In this document: positions 26,359 through 35,029 of the stretch, piece by piece
How the letters are laid out: each line of letters starts with the position of its first letter
Numbering within the stretch: position 1 is the first letter of the stretch
DNA from: Amycolatopsis sp. FDAARGOS 1241
Lineage (GTDB): Bacteria > Actinomycetota > Actinomycetes > Mycobacteriales > Pseudonocardiaceae
NCBI RefSeq assembly: GCF_016889705.1
Contig: NZ_CP069526.1
Span: 3,100,001 to 3,164,000 of the forward strand
DNA length: 64,000 nt
Direction: 5' to 3'
The notes under the pieces: model-generated
What the model saw: the letters and a program-made list of their open reading frames with translations, nothing else
Told to the model about the DNA's origin: nothing
Database searches by the model: none
Program-made: the position numbers and the translations under genes

Positions 26359-26872
26359 CGGACGCCTCCTGGGCGAGAACAGGGGTGAGTTTCTTGCGGG
26401 CGCGCGTCAGCCGGGAGCCGACCGTGCCCGGGGAGATGCCGAGCGCCTCGGCGACTTCGGCGTAACCGAGTTCGCCGAGGGCCACCAGCAGCAGGACGTC
26501 ACGCTCGCCGGCGGACAGCCGGGACAGTGCCTTGCCGAGCTGCCCGGCCGCGATGGCCGAGACGACGCGGTTTTCGTGGCTTTCGGCGGCCACAGGGACG
26601 TCGAGCCGGGAGAGTGCGCGGTAGTGCCGGGCCTCCTTGCGGCGGTGGCGCGAGACGAGGTTGGTCGCGATGCCGAACAGCCACGCCCGCAGGTCGCCGC
26701 GGCCGGCGTCGAACGCCTTCCGGCGGTCGAAGGCGACGAGGAACGTCTCGGCGGCGATGTCCTCCGCGGCCTGGGCGCCGAGCCGCCCGGCGACGTACCG
26801 GTAGATGTCTGCGAAGTAGCGGTCGTGCACCTCGGTGAACGGCTCGACGCCGGTCACCGGGGCCGCCGTCAC
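26351..26872 (-). CDS. ECF-family RNA polymerase sigma factor
   Basis: 173 residues. Region 2 (FTEVHDRYFADIYRYVAGRL, DIAAETFLVAFDRRKAF, DLRAWLFGIATNLVSRHRRK) recognises the -10. Region 4 (LSAGERDVLLLVALGELGYA, EVAEALGISPGTVGSRLTRA) recognises the -35. GTG 26872 is seven bases after GAGG. It is first in a two-gene operon with the CU044_5270-type membrane protein, which likely holds it inactive. The cue and regulon are not visible. Confidence 0.92.
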   Translation of the reverse strand: MTAAPVTGVEPFTEVHDRYFADIYRYVAGRLGAQAAEDIAAETFLVAFDRRKAFDAGRGDLRAWLFGIATNLVSRHRRKEARHYRALSRLDVPVAAESHENRVVSAIAAGQLGKALSRLSAGERDVLLLVALGELGYAEVAEALGISPGTVGSRLTRARKKLTPVLAQEASDE

Positions 26873-27042
26873 GGTGCTGCCTCTGTCATGGGGTTCCTTC
26901 CCGTAGGCGTTAGTTTCACCACCACTTCGCCGAAGGTCCGGAACCTCTTCCCTACCCCACCAGTCAGGGGCGCTGCGGCTCGCGAAGCCATTCGTACGCC
27001 GTGGCTGCGCGCGGGACGCCCAGTCGTCGTCCGGCGCGGAGG

Positions 27043-27526
27043 CTGCGAAGGCCTTGTGGTGAAGGTCCGGACCTCGAAGTACTGGCCCGGCCGGCGCAGC
27101 CCGGAGTGGTTGAAGCACCCGCTGATCCAGACCCAGGAGGTGGTAATCGGCGGCTGGCGCGGCGGCCAGGGCGGCCGAACCGGACTCTTGGGCGGAATGC
27201 TGCTCGGCGCGCACGACCGCGACACCGGCGACTTGCTCTACATCGGCGACGTCGGCACCGGCTTCACCCACCAGGCCCTGCTCGACGCCCAGGCCAAACT
27301 CGACCCGCTGGCCCGGGCGACCAGCCCGTTCGCGAACAAGGTGCCGCGCGACCGGGCCAGCGGCGTCCACTGAGTCGCCCCGACGCTGGTGGGTGAGGTC
27401 GTCTACCGCCAGTTCACCCCGCGCGAACACCGCCTCCGCCACACCGCGTGGCGCGGATGGCGGCCGGATCGAGTGCCCAGCGAAGCCTTAGTCCCGGACA
27501 CCGGCCGCGGCGGCGGGTGTGCCTGA
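27043..27526 (+). pseudogene. C-terminal remnant of an ATP-dependent DNA ligase (LigC/LigD type)
   Basis: The frame begins mid-protein with CEGLVVKVRTSKYWPGRRSP, containing ligase motif IV/V. It continues with the OB-fold (EVVIGGWRGGQGGRTGLLGG, LLYIGDVGTGFTH, motif VI region). An in-frame TGA (27371-27373) replaces the Trp expected in GVHW. Coding resumes with LVGEVVYRQFTPREHRLRHT and AWRGWRPD. The adenylation Lys half is missing. Its stop overlaps the next start (TGATG), as in genuine end-joining operons. Confidence 0.75.
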
Positions 27527-27729
27527 TGCCCGAGAAGAAGCTGAACGTGCAGGTCGGGGGCCGCCAGCTGGCACTGTCTAATCTGGACAAGCCTCTGGGG
27601 CTCACCAGCCCAGCGCTGCTCGTGCGCGGCATCGCCCAAGTCGGGCAAGGCACGGTGTCCCTCGCGGCCGACCAGGTCACGCCGCTCGACCCCAAGAGCC
27701 TCGCGGTCGCGTCTCGTGACTTCAGGTAG
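27526..27729 (+). pseudogene. N-terminal stub of a LigD-type primase-polymerase
   Basis: The first ~24 codons (MPEKKLNVQVGGRQLALSNL, then DKPL) match the start of LigD polymerase domains (V-x-V-G-G-R-E-L-x-L-S-N-L-D-K). After about 27600 the likeness ends and the frame is filler up to a stop, so the gene lost everything else. The IS630 element begins 43 bp later. Confidence 0.6.
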
Positions 27730-27771
27730 AAACCAATCTGCAGCGCGGGTGGTCGCGGGACCCTGCTGACC

Positions 27772-28896
27772 TAGTGTCGCGTGTCGTTAGTTGTTTGACG
27801 GTTGGGTGGGTGTCAGAATGCGGTATGGCGAATCGACCGGCTGCCGCGCTGTCTCTTCGTGATGGTGATCGTGAGCGGTTGCTGTCGTTGACCAGGAGTT
27901 CGTCGGTGCGGGCGGGCCTGGCGCAGCGGGCGCGGATCGTGCTGCTGGCCGCCGAGGGTGTGGCGAACAGTGTGATCGCCGAACGAGTCGGGGTGTCGCG
28001 GCCGACCGTGATCGGCTGGCGGGAACGTTATGAGGGTGGTGGGATCGACGGCCTGCACGACGAGGCGCGCTCGGGGCGGCCCCGGCTGGTGGACCATCGA
28101 GAGATCGTTGCGGCCACGCTGAAGCCGCCGCCGAAGAAGCTCGGCGTGACGCACTGGTCGAGCCGGCTGCTGGCCGCCCGGCTGCGGATCAGCAACGGCA
28201 CGGTGGCCCGCGCGTGGCGGGACTACGGGGTGCAGCCTTGGCGGAGCGAGACGTTCAAGTTCTCCACCGACCCAGAGCTGGTCGCCAAGGTCACCGACGT
28301 GGTGGGGTTGTATCTGGCGCCGCCGGAGAACGCGATCGTGCTCTGTGTCGACGAGAAGTCCCAGGTCCAAGCGTTGGACCGGACCCAGCCAATGCTGCCG
28401 ATGCAACCTGGACAGGTCGAGCGGCGCACCCACGACTATGTCCGGCACGGCACCACCACCCTGTTCGCCGCGCTGGAAATCGCCACCGGCAAGGTCACTG
28501 GCGCAGTCAAACCGCGGCACCGGCACCAGGAGTTCCTGGTATTCCTCAAACAGCTCGCCCGCGCCTACCCCGACGACGAGCTACACCTGGTGATGGACAA
28601 CTACGCCACGCACAAGCGTCCCGAGATCCGCGACTGGCTCGCGGCGAACCCGCGAATCCACGTCCATTTCACCCCGACCTCAGGCTCCTGGCTCAACCTG
28701 GTCGAGGTCTGGTTCGGCATCATCGAACGCCAAACCATCCGCCGCGGCAGCTTCCGCTCCGTCCACGACCTCAACGCCAAGATCCGCGCCTTCATCGACG
28801 GCTGGAACGAACGCTGCCACCCCTTCATCTGGACCAAAACCGCCGACGAGATCCTCAAGAAGTCCAACCGTCAGACCACTTCAAACACAGACCACT
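27772..28896 (+). mobile_element. IS630-family insertion sequence
   Basis: The element is bounded by CTAG-like TA sites at 27772 and 28895, the target of IS630/Tc1 elements. Imperfect terminal repeats are visible: the left end (reverse complement) and the right end share CCAACCGTC and a run ending ACTA. The right end overlaps the transposase stop. It separates the ligase remnants from a headless toxin gene. Confidence 0.8.
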
Positions 28897-28898
28897 AG
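27825..28898 (+). CDS. IS630-family DDE transposase
   Basis: 357 residues, apparently intact. An N-terminal helix-turn-helix is present (VIAERVGVSRPTVIGWRERY, and a Gly-rich linker EARSGRPRLV). The DDE catalytic core has Asp in IVLCVDEKSQVQALDR, Asp in LHLVMDNYATHKRPEI and Glu in SGSWLNLVEVWFGIIERQ. It cuts at TA dinucleotides. ATG 27825 opens directly inside the left terminal region; no host promoter is needed if it is transcribed from the flank. Confidence 0.95.
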   Translation: MANRPAAALSLRDGDRERLLSLTRSSSVRAGLAQRARIVLLAAEGVANSVIAERVGVSRPTVIGWRERYEGGGIDGLHDEARSGRPRLVDHREIVAATLKPPPKKLGVTHWSSRLLAARLRISNGTVARAWRDYGVQPWRSETFKFSTDPELVAKVTDVVGLYLAPPENAIVLCVDEKSQVQALDRTQPMLPMQPGQVERRTHDYVRHGTTTLFAALEIATGKVTGAVKPRHRHQEFLVFLKQLARAYPDDELHLVMDNYATHKRPEIRDWLAANPRIHVHFTPTSGSWLNLVEVWFGIIERQTIRRGSFRSVHDLNAKIRAFIDGWNERCHPFIWTKTADEILKKSNRQTTSNTDH

Positions 28899-29337
28899 CG
28901 GAGGACTCGCACGCGAGGACGGGACGCGATCAGCTCAGACTTGGGAATGCACCCTGCCTAGCGGAGAGCTGGATCCTGAAACAGCTGTTACATTCACCGG
29001 GTCAAGGTATACGGCCTACGATCTGGAACATGACCAGGTCTTCTACAGGGCCGGGGTCGCGGGTCGTGAGTTGGGCCAATACTTCTCCCGGCGCCCCCCT
29101 GTTAGCGCTCTGCAAACGAGGATCGACAAAGCCATCCCCCCGACCTGGCCGGACGGAACTCCTGCACCGCTCGACACCGTCTACGCGATCAAAATCCCGG
29201 CCGGGGTTAGAATTTACGAAGGTGAAGTTGCCAACCAGGGTGAGTGGTACATGGGAGGCACTGATCAAATATTTATCAGGAGGCCCTGGGAGATACCGGG
29301 CGTGGAGGTGGTAGACAGTTGGCCGCTGCATCCGTAG
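28897..29337 (+). pseudogene. Headless polymorphic-toxin tip (5' cut off by IS630)
   Basis: An open frame runs from the IS border to TAG 29335-29337. It reads TAVTFTGSRYTAYDLEHDQV, FYRAGVAGRELGQYFSRRPP, TVYAIKIPAGVRIYEGEVAN and WYMGGTDQIFIRRPWEIPGV. The arrangement R...FS...GGTDQ is reminiscent of ADP-ribosyltransferase-like or related nuclease toxin tips found at the ends of Rhs/WXG proteins; the exact family is uncertain. The delivery part is gone, while the immunity-like gene still overlaps its end. Confidence 0.6.
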
Positions 29338-29624
29338 AGAGAGATATTTATGCCGTTCTCTCGGATATTCGTGATGTTCTTGATGTGACAATGGAGAGCG
29401 AGTGGAAGCAGACGTTCTCGAGATATGAAAATTTGCTCAGGAGGAGCGTGGATGACGCTGCGGCTCGGCAGCGTATAATTAGGGAGATGCTCCGGCTGTA
29501 CGGAGGTATGAATTCATTTAATGATCTCGTCCTTCAAGATTCTCGCGGTGCCCGGCCCGAGAATGCGGAGCTCGACCGACTAAGGCACGAGCTTCATGGA
29601 AAACTTATCGAATTTCTCGAATAG
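29319..29624 (+). CDS. Immunity-protein-like gene (DUF6966 type)
   Basis: 101 residues from TTG 29319, which overlaps the toxin frame by 19 bases and has GGAGG ten bases upstream. The helical protein carries LRLYGGMNSFNDLVLQDSRG, the signature seen in small proteins coded next to toxin tips. Base composition is clearly lower in GC than the flanks, typical of swapped toxin/immunity cassettes. It presumably neutralises the toxin whose tail lies just upstream. Confidence 0.65.
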   Translation: MAAASVERDIYAVLSDIRDVLDVTMESEWKQTFSRYENLLRRSVDDAAARQRIIREMLRLYGGMNSFNDLVLQDSRGARPENAELDRLRHELHGKLIEFLE

Positions 29625-29629
29625 CAGGT

Positions 29630-29911
29630 TTGACGGCAGTCACGGCAGAGGGCTGCGGGAGGCGGGTAGAGTCCTCCGGTGAGCAGTGTGAGGTGAGGAC
29701 GCCGACGACGCAAATCAAGACGTTCCAGGTGCCGACGTCTTATGTCGATGAATTGCGCGCGGCATCAGTTCCTGAGTCGATGGCACGGCAGTTCCCCGGC
29801 AGTCCGATTGTGGTGGATGTAAACAAGGCTGTCGATCAGTTTGGGCTTCGGTCGGATAAGTTCGATGATCTGCGTGCCCACATCATTCCGGGCAGCGGAG
29901 GGTTGTGGTGA
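29630..29911 (+). pseudogene. Second toxin-tip fragment
   Basis: Only the last ~65 codons look genuine: TFQVPTSYVDELRAASVPES, MARQFPGSPIVVDVNKAVDQ, FGLRSDKFDDLRAHIIPGSG. Such endings follow polymorphic-toxin domains in actinobacterial Rhs proteins. No upstream delivery sequence is present. The stop overlaps the next start (GTGA), preserving the toxin-immunity layout. Confidence 0.5.
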
Positions 29912-30432
29912 TCGGTCCCGAGGAGCGGCGGCATCTGACGAACGGCCCTCGTCCAGGCGAGGTGGCTGGCGGGGTGGGCATCGTCGAGGTGCTCGCGCGT
30001 GGCGGCGCTGGCGGCGTTGAAGTCCTCGGCCGATCCCGTGCTGTGTTGCTCGAGGTCCTGGAGCATTCCGGACCAGGGTGGCCGACTGTCGAGGAGTGGA
30101 GGTCCATCCTTCCGCCTTGGTTTGTTGCCGCATGCGGCCCGGAGATGCGGCGCGAGGATGCCGAGCGCTGGATGGCCTGGTGGCGCACTCTGGGGCCTGC
30201 TGACAAGGCCAGGGTGGAATCTGAACGTCGGTGGACTCTGGCGGATTGGCTCTATTGGCTTATGCCGTCGGAGCGCCAGTGGTTCTGGTGGGACGCCAAG
30301 GTAGGGCGGGACGACACGCTCCGAGTGTCCATCGAGGTCATGGGTTGGCCGACGGCCCTGGGTGCCCTGGACTGGTTGTTGCGGGCAGCCGGCGCCGTTG
30401 AGGTTTTTCACGAGGAGAACTTGCTGCACTGA
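29908..30432 (+). CDS. Probable immunity protein, Trp-rich, unknown family
   Basis: 174 residues from GTG 29908, overlapping the preceding toxin-tip stop by four bases. The protein is unusually rich in Trp (ERWMAWWRTLG, WTLADWLYWLMP, RQWFWWDAKVG) and otherwise acidic and helical. I know no family. The position behind a toxin tail is the only functional hint. It converges with the DUF4291 gene and overlaps its 3' end by 25 bases. Confidence 0.55.
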   Translation: MIGPEERRHLTNGPRPGEVAGGVGIVEVLARGGAGGVEVLGRSRAVLLEVLEHSGPGWPTVEEWRSILPPWFVAACGPEMRREDAERWMAWWRTLGPADKARVESERRWTLADWLYWLMPSERQWFWWDAKVGRDDTLRVSIEVMGWPTALGALDWLLRAAGAVEVFHEENLLH

Positions 30433-31112
30433 GGTTCGCTGGCACCGATTAGATCTAGAATAGGCGTAGGCAGGGGGTAGACGGCGTCGATAGGCAGTTC
30501 GGCTTGGGCAGCGTCCAAGCGGCCGGAGCTGACATGGCCGCGGATTCGCGCAGCCAGGGGGGTGACGTCCGTGATATTAGTGATCCACTGGTCGAGGTAA
30601 CGGTCGACCGCAACACCGCAGAGCCCGATCTGTATGGCACGTCGATCGAGCCGAGCAAGGGTCACTGATCTGTCGGGGTCCCACTGGATGCGGACCGGAC
30701 TGGTGCGCTTGCGCTCCGCCCACCGCTGCCGGCTGGCGTAGGTGCCGGGCTCGTAGCTGCTAAGCACACCGTGGGCGAGCGCCCACTCGAAGCCGTCCCT
30801 GGTGATCTGGATTTTCAAGATGCGCTCCTGGCCAGGCTTGGTCGCCCACCCGGACCGGTACATCATCCAGAGAAACGAGGGCTTGATCCAGGTCATCCTC
30901 CCGCGCTTGAACGGTGTCACGAACGTCTGAGAATCGACTGCCACGTCGGCTATTTGCCGTGAGTACGCCTGATAAACGGTGATGTTCTGGCGTGTGAAGC
31001 TTGCCCGCACTTGCCGGTGTGAGATGCCGGGCCAGCCATCAGTTTGAGTCGCGTGTGACGGGACGGGGCGCGGCTTTGATGATGGTGATGACGGTGGCAC
31101 ATTCGTTGTCAA
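30408..31112 (-). CDS. DUF4291-family protein
   Basis: 234 residues. The core matches DUF4291: ITVYQAYSRQIADVAVDSQT, GRMTWIKPSFLWMMYRSGWA, KPGQERILKIQITRDGFEWA and VRIQWDPDRSV. The family is widespread in bacteria and fungi, with no proven activity. The first ~30 residues are Ser/Pro-rich and may not be translated if a later start is used. It stands alone on the minus strand between toxin remnants and an IS3 fragment. Confidence 0.85.
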   Translation of the reverse strand: MTTNVPPSSPSSKPRPVPSHATQTDGWPGISHRQVRASFTRQNITVYQAYSRQIADVAVDSQTFVTPFKRGRMTWIKPSFLWMMYRSGWATKPGQERILKIQITRDGFEWALAHGVLSSYEPGTYASRQRWAERKRTSPVRIQWDPDRSVTLARLDRRAIQIGLCGVAVDRYLDQWITNITDVTPLAARIRGHVSSGRLDAAQAELPIDAVYPLPTPILDLIGASEPQCSKFSS

Positions 31113-31127
31113 CGTGAACCATCCTAG

Positions 31128-31250
31128 GTTCGCTGCCGCTTATACGAGCTGCGGTTCTCGATAACGGTCGCGTAGTGGACTGACTCATACTTGGCGGGCG
31201 TGGCATAGCCGGGGCTACTGTGCAGTTGCCGGTTGTTGTGTCAGTGGCCA
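31128..31250 (-). mobile_element. IS3-family OrfB C-terminal fragment
   Basis: The minus strand reads HNNRQLHSSPGYATPAKYES and VHYATVIENRSSYKRQRT, the conserved end of IS3-family transposases (RLHSSLGYxTPxEYE). A stop and loss of frame upstream show it is a leftover. Confidence 0.65.
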
Positions 31251-31318
31251 TCATAGTGGACTGATCATTACTGTCAGCCGCCCGAACCCGCCCGGCCTTG
31301 CCGAAGTCTGACCAGCAG

Positions 31319-31726
31319 TGATCAGTCGTTGGCAGCGCGGTGGTCGGCGAGGACGTTGTGGACGGTGCCGACGGAGAGCTGGGTGGCGCGGGCGATGGTG
31401 CGGATTGACTCGCCGTCGGCGTGGCGGGCGAGGATGATGCGGCGTTTGTCGGCGTCGACGACGCGGGGGCGGCCGCCGACCCGGCCGCGTGCCCGTGCGG
31501 CGTCCAAGCCGTTGCGGGTTTTGCGGACGATGTCGCGGCGGCGGTCCTCGGCCAACGCCAGCGCCATGTCCAGGATGAGGTTGCGTTCGGTGTGCTCGCC
31601 GGCGGCGATGCCCTCAAGGATCTTGACCGCGATACCGCGGGAGAACAGGTCGTTCAGCACGATCAGGCCCTCCAACAGGTTGCGACCGAGGCGATCGGCC
31701 TCCTGCACGGTGAGCTGGCCGCACAC
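31319..31726 (-). pseudogene. 5'-truncated serine recombinase
   Basis: About 130 codons survive: the end of the catalytic domain (EADRLGRNLLEGLIVLNDLF, ILDMALALAEDRRRDIVRKT), the hinge GVGGRPRVV-like segment (RVGGRPRVVDADKRR) and the DNA-binding HTH (ESIRTIARATQLSVGTVHNV). The part with the active Ser is missing. The last 43 bp and flank recur at 19026-19068. Confidence 0.75.
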
Positions 31727-31942
31727 TGCCGAACAGGGTGCGGTTTGACCCCCGACGGACCCTTACCCAGCCGGTAGGGGTCCGTTGCTGTCTCAGCCCG
31801 TGGCCGGGCCTTCCTCTTCATCGTCCAGAGCGCGTAAACGCGCAAGTCCGTCGTTCAGGCCCCGATGACGGGCGATGAGAAGCCGGTCCCCTTCGCAGCG
31901 ATCGGAGCCTTCTCCAGTACGTTCGGCCAAGGGGGTCACGAC

Positions 31943-32557
31943 ATGTCTAACCGCTTCTTTCTGCTCGCCGCCACGGCGGTTGCCGCGTTCGGCCTGACCG
32001 CATGCGGCACCCACGCGTCGCCCGCCGCCTCGGGCCACTTGCACGCCGAGATCGTGCCCATCACACCGCCGGCCGACGCCGCACCGCCGACCGGCACGCC
32101 CACCTACCTGGCGACGAAGGTCGGGGAACGAGCCGGAATCAACAACAGGGACGGCAGCAAAGCGGCCGACTTCTGGGTCACAAAGATCAGCGTGGACCCG
32201 GAGTGTGACCCCGACGGCCATCGCATGGCGGGCGGCAGGCACACGGTCGTCCTGGACGTCACCGTGAAGACCTACATCGACAAGGTCGCGGGGCAACGCT
32301 TAAGCCCGTTCAAGGTCCTGCCCGGCAGGATCAATCCGTTCTCGTTCTGGACCACTGACCGCACCGGCGTCCCGAGACGGATCGAGACGGACATGTGCGT
32401 GACGACGGTCAAGGAGCTGCCGTTTCAGTTCGTGCCTGGCCGCACGTACACGGGGCAGATCGCGTTTGCCACGCCGTACAAGAGCGGCAAGCTCCAGGTG
32501 ACCCAGAGCACTGGTTTCTTCCAGAACAGCACCCTCGGGTGGGAATGGTCGTACTGA
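31943..32557 (+). CDS. Lipoprotein of unknown function
   Basis: 204 residues from ATG 31943. A lipobox (FGLTAC) ends the signal, giving Cys19-type lipid anchoring. The mature part resembles DUF4352-like or similar beta-sandwich exported proteins (HTVVLDVTVKTYIDKVAGQR, LPFQFVPGRTYTGQIAFATP). Two Cys could pair. A terminator hairpin follows (32576-32617). Single gene between a recombinase remnant and an HTH gene. Confidence 0.75.
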   Translation: MSNRFFLLAATAVAAFGLTACGTHASPAASGHLHAEIVPITPPADAAPPTGTPTYLATKVGERAGINNRDGSKAADFWVTKISVDPECDPDGHRMAGGRHTVVLDVTVKTYIDKVAGQRLSPFKVLPGRINPFSFWTTDRTGVPRRIETDMCVTTVKELPFQFVPGRTYTGQIAFATPYKSGKLQVTQSTGFFQNSTLGWEWSY

Positions 32558-32575
32558 TCACCCGCTGAACGGCAG

Positions 32576-32617
32576 GAGAAGGCCACGGTTCGTCGTCGCG
32601 CCGGCCGGGGCCTTCTC
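32576..32617 (+). terminator. Terminator after the lipoprotein gene
   Basis: GAGAAGGCC (32576-32584) pairs with GGCCTTCTC (32609-32617); the GC-rich loop can itself pair in part. Confidence 0.6.
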
Positions 32618-32679
32618 GCATGTTCAGGGCCGTCCGACTTTTCTGAACGCACCGATATCACAAGATATCGGTAGTAGTG

Positions 32680-32754
32680 GCTTGACGAAGCCGCCCACCG
32701 AGTGGCACGTCAAGTTGGCTTGACGACGATGGGAGCGTCAAGCACACTTGACGC
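32680..32754 (+). promoter_or_regulatory. Tandem CGTCAAG-N4-CTTGACG operators at a leaderless start
   Basis: Two palindromes, CGTCAAGTTGGCTTGACG (32708-32725) and GCGTCAAGCACACTTGACGC (32735-32754), have centres 28 bp apart. A half-site CTTGACG lies near 32681. The second palindrome ends one base before ATG 32755. The TTGAC in each arm can serve as a -35. The protein encoded next has an HTH and is the likely binder. Confidence 0.75.
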
Positions 32755-33438
32755 ATGGAGTACTTGAAACTGACCGACGCTGGATACTTGCCGCCCGACA
32801 CCGACGTCGACAAGGTTGTGCGCTCTGGAGACGAGCGCGAGCGGATGGCGTTGCGCAGCACCTACTTCCACCGGCGCCTGGTGCGGCAGATGCTCGAACG
32901 CGACGACGCCAACCAGGCATTGTGGGAGCCCGAGCTGGCCGCGAGTGCGGAGGTCACGCCGCTGCAAGCTCTGGAGGCCAGCCACCGGCTCGTCGAAATG
33001 ATCGCCGGCGGCCGCTGGCACGTGATGCGTGACGCCCGTGAGGCCGGGGACAGCTGGTCGAAGATCGGTGACGCGCTGGGCATGACCAAACAGGGCGCCC
33101 AGGATTGGTACAAACGCAAGATCGACGACCAGGAGCGGTTCGTGCCCGACTTCCACGACACCGCCCGATCCCGGGCAGCCCTCGAAGGCGACCGCGCTGA
33201 AAGCAAGACCGCCGCCGGAGCCGGGACGATCACCATCAGCGTCCGCGACTCCGACAACGGCCCCTGGCGCGAGATCGCCCGCCACGACGACGTCCACCAC
33301 GTGCTCGATGTGATCGGCAGCTCGTCGTTCCTGGTCCGCGCTGGCGACTACGACCTCGAACCCGGCACGCCTGTACGAGTGTCCGCTCTCGACGACGCCG
33401 GCAACGTGGCCGACTTCTTCCCCACGACCGCGCAGTAG
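32755..33438 (+). CDS. HTH-containing regulator, probably autoregulated
   Basis: 227 residues. The middle has a sigma-4/homeodomain-like HTH (AREAGDSWSKIGDALGMTKQ, GAQDWYKRKI). The first 80 residues are helical. The last 80 (TITISVRDSDNGPWREIARH, VIGSSSFLVRAGDYDLEPGT) look like a small beta domain, maybe for ligand or partner binding. ATG 32755 lies directly behind two palindromes, so the transcript has little or no leader and binding there should block it. Gene targets beyond itself are not visible. Confidence 0.8.
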   Translation: MEYLKLTDAGYLPPDTDVDKVVRSGDERERMALRSTYFHRRLVRQMLERDDANQALWEPELAASAEVTPLQALEASHRLVEMIAGGRWHVMRDAREAGDSWSKIGDALGMTKQGAQDWYKRKIDDQERFVPDFHDTARSRAALEGDRAESKTAAGAGTITISVRDSDNGPWREIARHDDVHHVLDVIGSSSFLVRAGDYDLEPGTPVRVSALDDAGNVADFFPTTAQ

Positions 33439-33580
33439 TCCCCACAACACCAAGCAACACCCTGACGGCACACACCGACGTGGGGGTCCGCGACTTGGCC
33501 GATGTCACGGCCCGGGCACCGAAAGCACTGGCCACGCGGCGGTAAAAGTCGCGGCAGGGTCGGGAGAAAGGAACCACGCA

Positions 33581-33940
33581 ATGCAGATCCAGATCAGCAC
33601 GGACAGCAACCTGAGCGGTGATGAGAAGCTGATCCAGTACTTCCAGGCCGAGCTCGAGTCGAAGCTGGCACGGTTCAGCGACCACCTCACCCGGCTCGAC
33701 GTCCACCTGAGCGACGAAATGGGCGCCGGCACCGATGGTGAAGACCTGCGGTGCGTGATCGAAGCCCGGCCTGCCCGGCACCAGCCCGTCGCGGTCACAA
33801 ACCACGCGGGTTCGGTGGCCGATGCGTTCAACGGCGCCGTGCGCAAGCTGGAGCGGGTCCTCGAGAGCCTGTTCGACCGCGAGGGCCACCACAAGGGAGG
33901 CGAGTCCATCCGGCACAAGACGGAGGACGAACAGAGCTGA
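33581..33940 (+). CDS. HPF/RaiA-family ribosome hibernation factor
   Basis: 119 residues, the short form without the dimerising C-terminal domain. It shows the beta-alpha-beta-beta-beta-alpha layout (MQIQISTDSNLSGDEKLIQY, HLTRLDVHLSDEMG, DLRCVIEARPARHQPVAVTN, AFNGAVRKLERVLESLF). Family members bind the 30S subunit and silence ribosomes in stress. AGAAAGGA precedes ATG 33581. The basic, His-rich tail (DREGHHKGGESIRHK) is unusual but short. It lies 142 bp behind the HTH gene and may or may not be co-regulated. Confidence 0.88.
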   Translation: MQIQISTDSNLSGDEKLIQYFQAELESKLARFSDHLTRLDVHLSDEMGAGTDGEDLRCVIEARPARHQPVAVTNHAGSVADAFNGAVRKLERVLESLFDREGHHKGGESIRHKTEDEQS

Positions 33941-34289
33941 ACGTCGCTGTGGACACCACCGAGGGGGATCGGCTCCGGCCGAGGTGCGGGCGTAGCTGCA
34001 TGCCGGCCCGCTCCAGCGCCTCTGCCACCGAGAGCAGCGCCTCGCCATGCGTCTCCGGTCATCCCGCTGGCTGAAGCCGCCCGCCATACCCGCGCCAACG
34101 ACATCTGAAACCGCCCAGGGGGACGACGCCGAGACGTGGCTGACTCTCGGAGCGGCACGATAAGGCCGAGGTCCGTGACGAGCTGGACTGCGCCCGCGCG
34201 GTGCGGACTGGCGTCGAGCCGCCGGCCCCGACCAGCCTCAGAGTTTGCGGGCGACGCCACCGGCGAAGAGCCGCTGGGCGACGTTGAGC
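33941..34289. other. Gene-free stretch
   Basis: No gene recognised; possibly the lost 3' part of the methyltransferase remnant that follows. Confidence 0.4.
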
Positions 34290-34487
34290 AGCTTGAGCCG
34301 CGGACCGTCCGGCCACCAGCTCGACCAAGCCCGGCGGCACGAGCTCGAGGTTGTCGAACAGCTCCGTGATCTCGGCGCGCGTACGGGCCGTCGCTCCGCC
34401 GGGCGAGCCGTTGCGCACCGCCTCCTCGAGGCTGCGCATCGCCGACTGAACCCACCTCGTGCCCAACGGTTCCGGCGCGACACGCAC
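34290..34487 (-). pseudogene. Remnant of a SAMT-type S-adenosyl methyltransferase (DUF574)
   Basis: The minus strand reads GSPGGATARTRAEITELFDN and LELVPPGLVELV, the typical penultimate segment of DUF574 enzymes (RTREEIxxFFDGLELVxPGLV). The frame is then lost and neither the SAM site nor a start is present. Confidence 0.5.
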
Positions 34488-34666
34488 CGTTCGGGGACCT
34501 CGATGAGCGTGCCTTGCTCACCGAGATCTCCGATGATCTCGGCCAACTGCTTTGTCCTGTACCACCCCCGATGGCCCAGCACGCCAATACCGGTGAGCTG
34601 GGCCATCACCACCCGCGGGAGCTGACGCGGGTGAGCCGTGTGTCCTGATGTGAAAGGTGTAGCGCC

Positions 34667-35029
34667 GTGAGGAAGGTTCGACCAGGCAGTAGGCGTGCCG
34701 GTGGTCTTGTCGTTGCCACGTCCGCAGTGCTCGCGCTGGTGGCCGGCTGCAACCTGCCGACCGCGTCCGGCGCCTCCACCCAGGACGCAGCGCCTACCTC
34801 GTCGACCGGCGACGCGGCCACCGAACTCACGAAGCTGCGGGTCACGCCCGAGGACACCGGCGCGCACTACAACCGTGATGACTGGAAGCACTGGATCGGG
34901 CAACCCGCGTTCGGCAAGGGCTGCGATACCCGGGAGATGGTGCTGATTCAGCAGGGTCACCACGACGGCGGCGGCCCGGTCGTGCACGACCCCTCCACCT
35001 GCCGGGTCGCCTCGGGACACGGCAATTCT
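34667..35029 (+). pseudogene. Truncated secreted HNH nuclease lipoprotein (DUF1524 type)
   Basis: GTG 34667 has GAAAGG nine bases upstream and opens a lipoprotein signal (VLALVAGC). The mature start (RVTPEDTGAHYNRDDWKHWI, KGCDTREMVLIQQG) matches exported HNH nucleases. At 35030 it is cut, before the DIDHVVP catalytic motif, and joined out of frame to an Rhs segment duplicated from 36908. The signal and N-domain could still be made, but no nuclease. Confidence 0.75.
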
